Source: Cannabis sativa
Taxonomy: Eukaryota; Streptophyta; Magnoliopsida; Rosales; Cannabaceae
DNA: 64,000 nucleotides
Assembly: GCF_029168945.1 (NCBI RefSeq)
Contig: NC_083604.1
Location: forward strand, 40,977,686 to 41,041,685
Reading direction: 5' to 3'
The notes beneath the pieces are model-generated. The model saw only the letters and a program-made list of their open reading frames with translations. It made no database searches and was not told the DNA's origin. The first letter of the stretch is position 1, and every line of letters starts with the position of its first letter. The position numbers and the translations under genes were made by a program. This document shows, piece after piece, positions 16,482 to 28,068 of the stretch.

Positions 16482-19400
16482 TTATCCCCCCGTTAATAGG
16501 ATTTCGTCCCCGAAATCTAACCTGAATAGCTCTGGATGTTGAGTCCTCATATCTGACTCCAATTCCCAGGTGGCTTCTTCCACCATACTGTTCCTCCAGA
16601 GCACCTTAACCAGTGCAATAGTCTTGTTGCGAAGAACTTTTTCTTTTCTATCCAAAATCTGAACAGGTTGCTCTTCATAGGATAAGTCTGGTTGTAGTTC
16701 AAGGGCTTCATAACTCAAGACATGAGTCGGGTCTGACACGTATTTCCTTAACATAGAGATGTGAAATACGTCATGAACAACTGATAATGCTGGTGGTAAG
16801 GCTAGCCGATACGCTACCTGCCCCACCTTCTCGAGTATCTGAAATGGCCCAATGAACCTAGGGCTTAACTTACCCTTCTTCCCGAAGCGCCTAATACCCT
16901 TCATTGGTGAAACCCGCAGGAAAACATGTTCCCCTGCCTGAAATGTAACATCTCTGCGCTTCGGATCAGCATAACTTTTCTGCCTACTTTGAGAAGCAAG
17001 CATCCGAGCCTTGATCTTATCAATAGCTTCATTGGTCCTCTGCACTAATTCTGGACCCAGGTACTTCCTTTCTCCTGTCTCGTCCCAATGAATAGGAGAA
17101 CGACATTTTCTACCATATAACATCTCATAGGGGGCCATCCCTATTGTACTTTGGTAGCTGTTGTTGTAGGAGAATTCAATTAAAGGCAAGTACTTACTCC
17201 ATGAACCCTCAAAGTCCATGACACAGGCTCGCAGTAGGTCTTCTAAAATCTAGATAGTTCTTTCCGACTGACCATCAGTCTGAGGGTGAAAGGTTGTACT
17301 AAACTTTAACTTGGTACCCATAGCCTTCTGAAGACTCACCCAAAACTTTGATGTGAACTTTGGATCCCTATCTGACACAATAGATTTAGGGGCCCCGTGG
17401 AGACGAACTATCTCCTTCACATACAATTCAGCATACTGATCCACTGAATATGTAACTTTCACTGGTAGAAAGTGAGCTGACTTTGTGAATCTGTCCACAA
17501 TAACCCATACAGAATCATACATCCCCGTAGTTCTAGGCAATCCAGTTACGAAGTCCATTGCAATGTCCTCCCACTTCCATTCTGGAAGGACTAAAGGTTG
17601 CAATAACCCTGCCGGCCTCTGATGTTCAGCTTTAATTTGCTGGCAGGTTAAGCACTTGGACACATAATCCACCACATCTCTTTTCATCCCATACCACTAG
17701 AAGTAGGGTTTCAAATCCTGATACATCTTGGTGGTTCCCGGATGCAACGAATAAGGCGTGGTGTGAGCTTCATCCAGTATTTCTTTCTTAAGCTCATCAA
17801 CACTAGGAACACAAACTCGAGCTTTAAATAACAACATTCCACTGCTCGAGACTGAAAAGCCTCTAGGCCGACCAGCCACTACTTCATCTCAAACTTTAAC
17901 TAGCTCGGGATCTTCCAGTTGTGCCTTTCTGATTCTCTCCAACAGATCAGATTGGAGTGTTAAATTATGTAATCTCCCGACCACGAACTCAATTCCTGCA
18001 CTAATCATTTCCGAGGCTAGTTGAGGGGCTATCATAACCGTAGTACACACTTGCCCGGGACCCTTTCTGCTTAGAGCATCGGCCACAACATTGGCTTTCC
18101 CGGGGTGATACAGTATTTCACAATCGTAGTCTTTAACTAACTCCAACCACCTTCTCTACCTCATATTCAAATCTTTCTGGGTGAAAAAGTATTTAAGACT
18201 TTTATGATCAGTATAAACTTCACACTTTTCACCGTAAAGATAATGTCGCCATATCTTTAAAGCAAAAACCACAGCAGCGAGCTCTAAATCATGAGTTGGG
18301 TAACGCTGCTCATAATCCTTCAATTGACGAGAGGCATAAGCTATGACCCTGTCAGCTTGCATCAGAACACACCAGACCCTGTCTGGATGCATCACAATAA
18401 ACAACGAATTTCTCTTGATCTGATGGCAAAGCTAACACCGGAGCTGTTATCAAACGCTGCTTCAATTCCTGAAAGCTTGTTTCACACTTATCTGACGACA
18501 CAAATCTCTGATTTTTCTTAGTCAATTCGGTTAGGGGCATAGAAAGTTTAGAAAATCCTTCGACGAAACGTCGATAATACCCTGCTAACCTGAGAAAACT
18601 TCGAACTTCCGTCACAGACTTGGGCCTCGGCCAATTCTTCACTAATTCTACCTTGTTTGGATCGACCATAATTCCATTCTTCCCAACAATATGACCCAGA
18701 AAGGACACCTCGGACAACCAGAATTTACACTTTTTGAACTTGGCATACAACTTATGATCCCTAAGTCGCTGTAACACCATTTGAAGATGATGCTCGTGCT
18801 CCTCTTCTGACTGAGAGTATACAAGAATGTCATCGATAAACACTATAACGCAGTTATCGAGGAAATCCTTGAACACCCTATTCATGAGATCCATAAAGGC
18901 CGCAGGAGCATTATTCAATCCGAACGACATTACCAGAAACTCATAGTGCCCATATCTGGTTCTAAAAGCAGTCTTCGGTATGTCCTCCTCTCGAATTCTG
19001 AGTTGATGATAACCAGACCGTAAATCAATCTTAGAAAACACTGTCTTTCCCTGAAGCTGATCGAACAGATCATCGATCCTGGGCAACGGGTACTTGTTCT
19101 TAATCGTCAGCTTGTTTAGTTCCCGATAATCAATACACATTCTGAGGGAACCATCTTTCTTTTTCACAAAGAGAACCGGAGCTCCCCAGGGCGACACACT
19201 GGGTCGAATAAACCCAATGTCAAGCATTCCCTGAAGTTGTAACTTAAGCTCCTTGAGTTCTGTTGGAGCCATCCTATATGGAGCTTTAGAAACAGGTTCG
19301 ACTCCAGGTGCCAAATCAATTACAAAGTCAATCTCTCGCTGTGGCGGCAATCCCGGCAACTCCTTGGGAAACACATCAAGAAAATCTTTCACCACCCGGA

Positions 19401-19941
19401 CTACCTCAGGCCCAAATGTTTCAGGTCTGCTGGAGTCAAATACTACCGCTAGAAATCCTACACAACCATTGCATAGTAAATCCCTAGCTCTCAGCACAGA
19501 AATAACCGGGATCCGAGACCCCTGAACCGATCCAACATAAAAAAATGGATCTTCACCTTCCGGCTGAAAAGTCACCATTTTACGCCTACAATCTATACTG
19601 GCCGAATACTTGGATAGAAAATCCATTCCCAGTATAATATCAAACTCAGTTAATTTCAATTCTATGAGGTCAGTACTCAATTCCCTATCTTCGATCCTAA
19701 TCGGCATAGACCTAATGCGCCTATTAGAGATAACCAATTCCCCGCTAGGCATTAGGGTTCCAAACCCTCTTTCTAAAATATCACAAGGCCTACCCAAAAG
19801 ATCAATCACTCTTGTAGCCACATATGAACGTGTAGCTCCCGAGTCAAATAATACTGTAAATAACAAGTTGTTGACGGGAAGCTGACCTGTCACAATGAAG
19901 GACCGGCCGGCAAAGATCGCCTTGGGTAATGGCAAACACAC
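16482..19941 (-). pseudogene. Gypsy pol (protease, RT, RNase H, integrase, chromodomain-like tail) with four stops and a frameshift
   Basis: The protease motif DSGATRSYV opens the frame. Reverse transcriptase motifs follow: [27 protein letters not shown] and the catalytic FIDD in [13 protein letters not shown] frameshift near 18380 splits the start of RNase H. Stops interrupt the frame at 18156-18158, 17889-17891, 17697-17699 and 17250-17252. Integrase shows the zinc-site end CLTCQQ, the catalytic segments AMDFVTGLP and SIVSDRDPKF, and HPQTDGQSE. The segment SMVEEATWELE near the end resembles the chromodomain of chromoviruses, which guides integration to heterochromatin. The element cannot make a complete polyprotein. 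Confidence 0.92.
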
Positions 19942-21118
19942 GAGCAGGAACCGGTTTCACCTCAGCTTTCGGCTCCTCTTTCTTTGCCTGGGGGCAATCT
20001 TTCTTGAAATGCCCCACCATGCCACACAGGAAGCATGTCTTCCGGTTACATTCTCCCGGATGATGTTTCTTGCACCTTGGACACTCAGGATAAGAGTAAC
20101 CTTGGCGTCCACCTCTGCCTTGGTTCCCACGGAACCGCTTGCTTTGCCCCGAGCCACCAGAAGCTGGAACAACTTTTCTTTTCTGCTCAGTGGTGGAGTC
20201 ACCACCATCCCTACCATAAACAGGAGTAGGAACAGTGGGGGTTCCACCGACACTCGGAGTCACCCGGGGCTCCTGAAGAAATTTCACTGCACCCTCGGCT
20301 CTCAAAGCCTTCTCAACCATATCTGCATACGTGGTTGCTTCAGTAGTGGTAATAACCAGATCATGCCGGATCTTTGCACTCAAACCCGCTAAATATTTCT
20401 CTTTCTTACTGAAGTCAGTGGGCACAATTCCTGCTGCCAACTTAGCCAACCGATCAAACTTCGTCGTGTATTCAGTGACTGACATTCCCTCAGTCTGAAC
20501 TAGATCAGTGAACTCTTTCCGCTTTGCACTGCGGACTGCTTCGTTGTAATACTTGGAGTTAAATAACTCCTTAAATTCTTCCCAGGTCATCAGCGTGACG
20601 TCCCGAGTGAGGGTTATCAACTCCCACCACACGAGAGCATCTTCCTGAAACTGGAAAGTGGCACAGGTCACCCAGTCATTTCCAACCACTCCCATAAAAT
20701 TAAGGATGCATTCAATCATTGAAAGCCACTGCTCGGCCTTCATCACATCAGGGCCTCCCAGAAACACTGGAGGTGCCTGTTTTCGAAATCTTTCGTACAA
20801 CGGTTCCATACGGTTGCCAACAACAGGTTGTTCTGCTGGCACCGCAGGAACTGCAACAGCCTGAACCACTTGAGGAGGCACGGCAGGAGGACCCTGCTGC
20901 CTCAACCTTTGGATCTCTTCATCTTGCTGGCGGATTCTATCTTGCATCTCAGCAAATCTTTGCTCCCAATCAGGAGGAGCTTGAGGTGGATTTACAGGGC
21001 GACCACCCTGAGCTCTGCCACGGCCACGGCCGCGACCACGAGGATTTTGAGGATTCCCCTGACCGCCTCCGGTCTCAACCATGCCACCCTGACTTCTTGT
21101 ATTTCGCGGGGCGTCCAT
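19844..21118 (-). pseudogene. Gypsy gag, shifted out of frame with pol at its end
   Basis: Retrotransposon capsid/nucleocapsid protein. The N-terminus is Gly/Arg-rich, followed by a Gln-rich coiled segment and a retrotransposon-gag domain (about residues 105-260). A CCHC zinc knuckle (CFLCGMVGHFKKDC) lies near residue 361. The start ATG at 21116-21118 follows the leader. The last residues are read from the wrong frame: near 19890-19910 the homology passes to the pol frame, which begins upstream in overlap. A 1-base indel in what is normally one gag-pol frame explains this. Confidence 0.9.
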
Positions 21119-21372
21119 TTAATAGGACTTAGCCTGCGAATCCATAAGCCAGGCAGGTTAGACAGCGATCAAAATTAACACCGCTCTTAATAACTTAAAG
21201 GCAACACACTTTCTTTTCTTTTTAAGAAAATATATTTAATTTAAATCTAATATGCTTCCTAACATGCTTTCACATTCATTTAAAATACTAAACAAGTACG
21301 GCTTACTGAACCGTGAACCGAGCTTTCTCTGATGAAGATTGTACATGTCATAACAAGCTTCGGTAGACAAAC

Positions 21373-21390
21373 CTGGCGGCTCTGATACCA
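21373..21390 (-). other. Primer binding site, initiator-Met tRNA
   Basis: On the minus strand TGGTATCAGAGCC starts four bases after the 5' LTR. It complements the 3' end of plant initiator tRNA-Met. Confidence 0.92.
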
Positions 21391-21394
21391 AAAT

Positions 21395-23447
21395 TGTAAT
21401 GCCCTAATGCTAAGGCACGCTACATTGCTTTTTCAATTATTGTGCAATCTTTGCTAATCAAAGAAATTTCTCAAAAAACGTGTCAAATTAAAACTTTTTG
21501 CTTTAAATATTAAACTTGTAATATAATATAATATTTACAAATTCCGGGATCCCGATTTCAAACTTTGTAAAATTTAATGATTAAGCTTTACATTTCAAAA
21601 TACATAATTTTCAGGTCGCACGGCGACTTTCAAAATATAACTTCCAGATGTCCCGAGACCGAACACTCTAGGTCGCGCCGCTTGACATGTACAATCTCAC
21701 CCGAGCTCAGGTTCATTCTTGTTCAGCCTTCGCCTTTCCTTTACCTACACATGGAAGCAGAAACTGTGAGTCAACAGACTCAGTAAGAAATGCATATAAC
21801 ATACCATATAATTTCCGACCTGTAAATAGGCGCCCATACACCTATTTACAGAGCTTAACAGATGAGTATGAACGTTCAATACCAGGGTACAACCACTATA
21901 CCACATACACATCGTACCTCACTATACGAGTGTTGGTAGGGTTTATCCCGATCACTGAGTAACACTGAGTGATGTACCACACACCTTAGCATTTTCCCAT
22001 GCTTGTGTTGGTATCATTGTATCATACTCACAATCACAACAATCACTATACCAATACACTCTATAACTTATTCATACAAGTGTTGGTAGTGCTTAACATA
22101 ATTCAAGCATGCATATATAAACACATATACACACATTCAGATAATCACATCATACATTATACACAGTTCTTACCTATTTTCCGAATTCAAGTGTGCTGGC
22201 CGACCTGAACGGAATTCACGTGCTAGATGGATGCCCTAATCACAATAATTGCAACACAGATGAGTGACTCGCTAAATCACTTTTCGGGACTTAAACTTGA
22301 AACTAAAAGTTTCCCTATCGATAAACCTCATGGCAATACCCTAAATATCTCAAAATTGGCAAAAACTAGGGTTCTGGAAATTCCCCAACGGTGCACGGTT
22401 CCCAACCGGCAATCCGGTTCTGGGTCACCAACCGGTCGACCAGGTTGAGTGCTTGGCCTCCCGTAACCGAAATTCATTCCGCCGCCGGGAACCAAAAATT
22501 ATTCCCCTTAATTCAATTCAACCCCAAACTTTACCAAACTCTCCAGTATACCTATACAATGCATAAACATCCATTTCCAACCAATAAATCACAGAACAAA
22601 CCAACAAATCAAATTATGCCATTAAAGCTCAAAGCTTGAGTTTCAAAACTCAAGCTTGCTTAGAATCATTATCAAGCATCAAAACCAGCAGCTAGAACCT
22701 TAAATCAATCAATATTGAGCATAACAACTAAACCCAAATCATTTCTAAACCTACAGCCACTAACCTAACAAATCACCTCTTGAAACTAAGCAAAATTTGA
22801 GAAAAAACATAACTAGAGAGCAACTAAAGTTACCTTGGTTAAATCCTCCTTGATTCCTTGCTAAATCCCAGAAAAACAAGATGAAAATTCTGGTTTTGGT
22901 CCTTGGTTTGTCCCAGCCGAAAGCAAGAGAGAGAGAGTTCAAGAGATAATCCAATTTTCCAATTTTTCTTCTTTATCTCTTAATTTCTCAAAGGGTTTCT
23001 AATTAAATCTTGCTGAAAAGTAATGTGCTAGGTGTCACACACTCATGGCAGCCACCTAATCCACCATTAAACAAAATGTCTAAAATGCCCTTAGACTTAA
23101 AACTAGGGTATTTTTAAAGCTAGGGGTAAAATGGTCAATTTCCATAACCCCGCTCAATCCCTCCCACTATGAAATAGGGTTCTAAACTTACCCATGTGAT
23201 CAATCTAGCCATCCATCGCATTTTCCGTTGTCGCCGAGCAAAAATTACAAAATTAACATATTTCACATATAAACTAAATAATACCCCTAGAGTTTAATAA
23301 AATCTCCGGAATTGAGAAATTATAACTCTAATATTTATTTCTAAATATTGGGGTCCACATTTAAAATTAATTCACAAATAATAATAAAATAATAAAAATT
23401 AGTACTAATTGCCTTTTCTAATCCATATTACTAGAGCGGTCATTACA
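21395..23447 (-). repeat. 5' LTR of the Gypsy element
   Basis: On the plus strand it runs TGTAATGCCC...GGTCATTACA. It is nearly identical to 14400-16480 apart from scattered transitions, the 28-bp deletion and a scrambled CCGGTT tract (22380-22490). Confidence 0.95.
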
Positions 23448-23452
23448 TAACC

Positions 23453-23899
23453 GTTCATGAAACGTGGATAATCCCAACATTTCATATTTACATCACATGG
23501 GAAAAAATAAATAACTGCTCTCACTGCTATTGTCTTTATCTATAAGCGGCTATGCTGACTATTCTTCTTCATCTCGCAACACAAATGATCATCTTAGGAT
23601 GCTTTACTTTAAAAATAACTTTTTGCGCCTAAGTATAATTTGAGAAGTACTTCTCGCATCTTTATGTAATATTGAGATAGGCAAATACGAGGCACTGTCA
23701 TAATGTGATAATTCTGAGATGAGTTATATCGTGTGTATTTACCTTAGTCTTTCAACATACTCACGAGTATGTAGGTCAATAAGTTGTAAGATCTTAAAGA
23801 ACTCATTATCTACCCTTTCCAACTTACAATTGTTGTTCTGTAGTATACGCCGTGTATCCTGACATGGACCTTCTACGTTGATTGTTTATCTCGCTAGTC
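23453..23899. other. Right flank of the Gypsy element, nothing recognised
   Basis: Non-coding sequence that would join 14394 before the insertion. No gene or repeat was recognised. Confidence 0.5.
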
Positions 23900-26250
23900 T
23901 TAATTAAGAATAAATGTAGGATTATATTATAATATAATCAATCATATGATATTATATGAGAATATTTAAATTTAAGACCCCATTTGTGTGTTAGAGGTAT
24001 TTTTTGTAATTTTGACCTAAAAGGGGTAAAATGATAATTTTATTATATATTTTGCTAATGGACTATATTATTATGTAGTATGTTCTTTTTATTGTGTTAT
24101 AGGTGAATTTCGACAAGTTAACGCAGCATGGTTATAATCAGGTATTTTAGCTCAAACAAGGTTCAAGGACCGAAATTTATGAATTATGTGGTTATAAAAA
24201 TAACATGAGATATATATGTTTGATGTGAAAGGACATAAATTCTCTTGTTTGTTAATTGTGTTGATTTTTAGCCTTGAGGGCAAAATGAACATTTGACCAA
24301 TAGTTAGTAAATGATATCCTTGTTATTTTAGAAAAATTAAAATCAAAACACCATTTTTTGGGTTTTGAAACCCTCCCTCACACACTCTCTTTATCTCTCT
24401 ATTCAATCTTTGAAAGTTCTTGTGATTTTTGAGGTTGATTGTTGCAAAATTAAAGTGGGTCTTGGTGTTTAAAGCTTGGCCTAAGTATTTGAGGTAGTTG
24501 AATTAATCTTGATTACTTTTAATTTGTAATTTCATTTATAAATTTTGAAGCTTGCATGATATGGGTATATGATGCTCTTGACATGAATTTATGGAGATAA
24601 ATTCATGGATGATAGACTAGAGATTGTATGTTATTTAAGGTTTGCAAAACTTAGGTTAGGTCATTTTCTTTTGATGTCAATTTAGTGAGTTTGAGCATGA
24701 AATATTACTTGGTTTGTTCTTTGAGATTGATAACATGAATTTTATGATTTTGAATATAGTGTTATATGTGTTTTTGGCATGTATATGTTGATACGAACTT
24801 TACTTATTATGCTCTTTATTGGATTTGGGAAGCAATTTTGTAATAGGTGTGGAGTTTGATTTGAATGGGTGTATTTTCAATGTGGTAAAAAAACTAAGTT
24901 TTTGGGTTTTGCAGGCCCAATCAGCGCAGTCAGGGTTAAGGTCGCCGCGGTGAGGCCTTGACTGAAAACAGGGGATGCTCCCTGTAAGGATTCAACTTGG
25001 CGACATCGCGTCGATAATTCATTTTTGACCTCGATTTTCAAAATTTATTTTGGCCATAACTTTTGATTCTAATCTTCATTTTGGACGTTCTTTATATTGT
25101 TGGAAAGCTCATTACGAGCTCTATTATTTGGTCTAGAGTTGGAGTCCTAAATATGAATATTTTTTAAATGTGATTTTAAGATTAACCCTTTTTTGTATAA
25201 ACCCGAGATTGTGATTAGAAATACCGACACTTGCTTGGGATCACCTGTGGACTGAAAATTATCCTCATACTTTGGAATTTTGGTAAGAAAGTGAACCTTT
25301 CACATAGAGTATAGTGCGGTGGCACACTTGTATGTTATGTGAAATCCTTAGTTAAAAATATGAGTTAGGGTTATTTCCCTAAAGCTTCTGTAACTATAAA
25401 GGCAATACATGAATTAATTGAGTATATGTAAATGGTTATGTGAATAAGGCATAACTAGTTTAATGTATGTGGAGAGTTGTGTTGTTAAGAAATAATAAGA
25501 TTAGACTCGGTAATCAAAATCAAGATAAACCTTAATAAGACCTTATATAGTAAACAGACATGTGGAATAACACGTATTGTCTATACAATATAGACTTAGG
25601 ATGCGATGGCATCATCATAAGCGCAATGGCGTGTTATATTAATGTGGTACCACAGTTATCTATGCAATAACATTAAGTGTGATATGCATGCTATATGTTA
25701 TATTTGGGTTTAATTGTGCTTTCTTGCTGGACCTTGGCTCACGGGTGCTCTATTGTATAGACAAGGGTAAAGCAGTGTCAGACTGACCATGAGTTCAAGG
25801 GTTTTGTTGGTGAATTGTACATGTTCTGGCCAACCTAGAACACAAGGGTTGGGTCCTATATGGGGGAGATTGTTTAGAAATCTCATTTTACCGCTTAGGT
25901 CAGCCTATATGTAACAACTTGTAATATTTTGAAAAGAATTTTACGGGATCCCGGACATGTAATTCAATTATTTTATTTTGAATTAAAGATTTTTATTATT
26001 ATTACAACCTGTTTTATTATTTAAGTTAAGTTATTTTTTATTCACTTGGCTTATTAGACCTCGATTAATGCAATTAGCACATGACGTCCATTAATCAAGG
26101 CATTACAATTAGGATTGATGTTATTATTACAAGTTATTTTGTTATTTAAGTTAATTTTTTTATTAACTTGGCTTATTAGATCCTGATTAACGGAATTAGC
26201 GCAATGTAATCAAAACACGTGGCATTCCTTTAATCAGGGCTTTACACTGG
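23900..26250 (+). mobile_element. Decayed Gypsy-type LTR remnant, plus orientation
   Basis: Layout matches the sense layout of the Gypsy LTR at 14400-16480 (read on minus): an AT-rich start, a GAAACCCTCCC/CTCTCT leader-like stretch (24365-24400), a GC-rich tract (24915-25015), text similar to the TTTTGATTC...GGAAAGCTCATT segments of these LTRs, then ACGGGATCCCGG near 25945 and ends in GGCATTACA (26101-26109). No paired LTR, primer site or target duplication was found, so the left edge is approximate. Confidence 0.5.
26015..26246 (+). repeat. Diverged tandem duplication of an LTR 3' tail
   Basis: Two units share TTATTTAAGTTAA, ACTTGGCTTATTAGA, GATTAA and AATTAGC in order. The first ends CAAGGCATTACA (26109) and the second CAGGGCTTTACA (about 26246). 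Confidence 0.7.
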
Positions 26251-26261
26251 GTGCCCATTAG

Positions 26262-26745
26262 GCCTTCATACTGCCTAGGTGTCCTTTCTCGTATAGTTAA
26301 CTCAAAAATCTGAAACTCGACTAGGGCATGTCTCTCATGTATCCCTGGGAAATGGCTAAGTAGATCGCCCATAGAAAGTTGCTAGGAACCAAAACTGATG
26401 CGAGACGATGCACAAGATGTCGACCTAGGCACTCAACTCTAGTACAACATTTAGGATGAGTCCTAGGATCTCCACATGAAATCCTCGGCTTCATTGTTCA
26501 TCATTTTAGGATCAGTGAGACCTATTTGCTTGAACTTTGTTGAATGATAGCACCATAATCAACTTCGCTAGATCTTGGTGCCTACCTGGGTTCTCCCTGA
26601 TGTCAACTAGGGCACTGACACATTGTCCAATGCCCAAGTTAACCACTCTAGTCTTGAGAGGTAGGATCTCATGGTTGTTTCCTTCTTGCCATGTGTTAAA
26701 AGTGGTGTCTATATTACTGGGTCAAATTTTTGAGTAAACATAACC
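26262..26745. repeat. Dispersed repeat, copy 1
   Basis: Aligns over most of its length with 49920-50365. Shared words include GGGCATGTCTCTCATGTAT/GGGCATATCTCTCATGTAT, GGGAAATGGCTAA, AACCAAAACTGATGCGAGA, CTTCGCTAGAT/CTTCACTAGAT and GGGTTGTTTCCTTC-like text near the end. GTC(A/G)AC...GGGC-type words recur. No coding frame is credible. Confidence 0.75.
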
Positions 26746-28063
26746 ATTATTTTGCAATTTCTAACTAAACTTTTCATTTCAAAATTAAACAAGATAATAA
26801 ATTAAGATTACAAACTAAAAATTTAATATACACTCAATATATATTATAATTTTTTCAAAGAAAACTTGTCATACATTCTAACCATTAATTTAAATATCCT
26901 ATACAAAATTCTTTAGTTCAAAATTTTATAAAATAAATAATAATTAACATATATACACATTACAACTAAAATATATCTGAATTATCTCATGATCATCAAT
27001 ATATGCATGTTTGAACAACTAAAGATTTAAGCCACACAACTTTATAATAATTAAATAATTCATATACACAATTTTCTTATTTATACATATTCTAAAATTA
27101 AAATTTTCATTTCAAATTACATTAAAATAACACATTTAACATACTAAATAATTAATAACCTAGGAACTAATTGATATAAAAATTTCTAAAACAAATTTTT
27201 TAATCAACATAATACGCAATATCTATATATGTATACATAATTATAAAAAGACAATACAATATTCTAATGACATTATCAATTATATTTAACTAAAAATTTA
27301 GCAAAAAATAAAAAATAAAAAAAATATAAACTTATACAATAATCTGACCAAAGTAGAAAAATACAAAACTTGAAATCATACCCAAATAAAGATACCAACG
27401 CTCATGCTTTCTTAATATTAAAGTATATATTGACGTTGAAAAGCGATCAACTCCACACCATCTAATAAGTTGTAGCGGCCAATAAATTTATGAACTGAAA
27501 AATAAAGGAGACCACAAAGATTATAAAAGTTAACTCCCCTTGACACAACGGTAATGAAATTATGTTTACTTGGAGCTTTTATTATCACAAAAGCTAATTG
27601 CCTAAGAAGAAAACTCGAGAAAAAATGAATAAGTCTCCTTTCACTTTACAAATTTAAGAAAGAAAATGTGAAGAGATAGAAGCTTTAACCTTTTAGAGAG
27701 AATGAGGAATGTGTAAAATGAGGTAGGAGAGCTCTCCTTTTATACGGAAGGAGGTCCAATTAAATTACAATAAAATAATAAAAAGAATTGCACAAAATTT
27801 GCTAGAAAATTTTGCACTAGCATGTGAGTCAAATTTGGGCTCGAATTAAAAATAAACGTTTGCAAGGGTCTAATACACTTAGGTATTGAAAAGAGCTTTC
27901 ATATGCAACTTGAATCACATTACTTGGATAAAAATTGAGTGAGTTATGGCTATTTTACTGAGCGGTGTGCACTACAAAAAATGACTACGAGGTCAAGTCG
28001 ACCATTAGGCACTCACGTTGACATTAAACGTCAACTTGGGTGCCTAAAACTTGATTTCTTAGG
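26746..28063. other. AT-rich non-coding stretch; CACTACAAAAAA word at 27970
   Basis: Mostly AT-rich sequence without genes. CACTACAAAAAA at 27970-27981 looks like the end of a CACTA (En/Spm) transposon and is followed by repeated GTCGACC/GTCAACTTGGGTGCC words, but no partner end with matching flanks was found. Confidence 0.45.
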
Positions 28064-28068
28064 ATATA

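Larger units (their letters stand above)
14400..23447 (-). mobile_element. Ty3/Gypsy chromovirus-type LTR retrotransposon (Tekay/Del-like), full length, inactivated
   Basis: Two 2.05-2.08 kb LTRs bound a 4.9 kb interior, with the target duplication TAACC on both sides (14395-14399 and 23448-23452). Read on the minus strand, the order is 5' LTR (21395-23447), initiator-Met primer site, gag, protease, reverse transcriptase, RNase H, integrase, C-terminal chromodomain-like segment, a GGGGGG polypurine tract (about 16484-16490) and 3' LTR (14400-16480). LTR length and the integrase tail point to the Tekay/Del clade. The LTRs are very similar, so insertion is fairly recent, yet the coding region carries several breaks. 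Confidence 0.95.
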
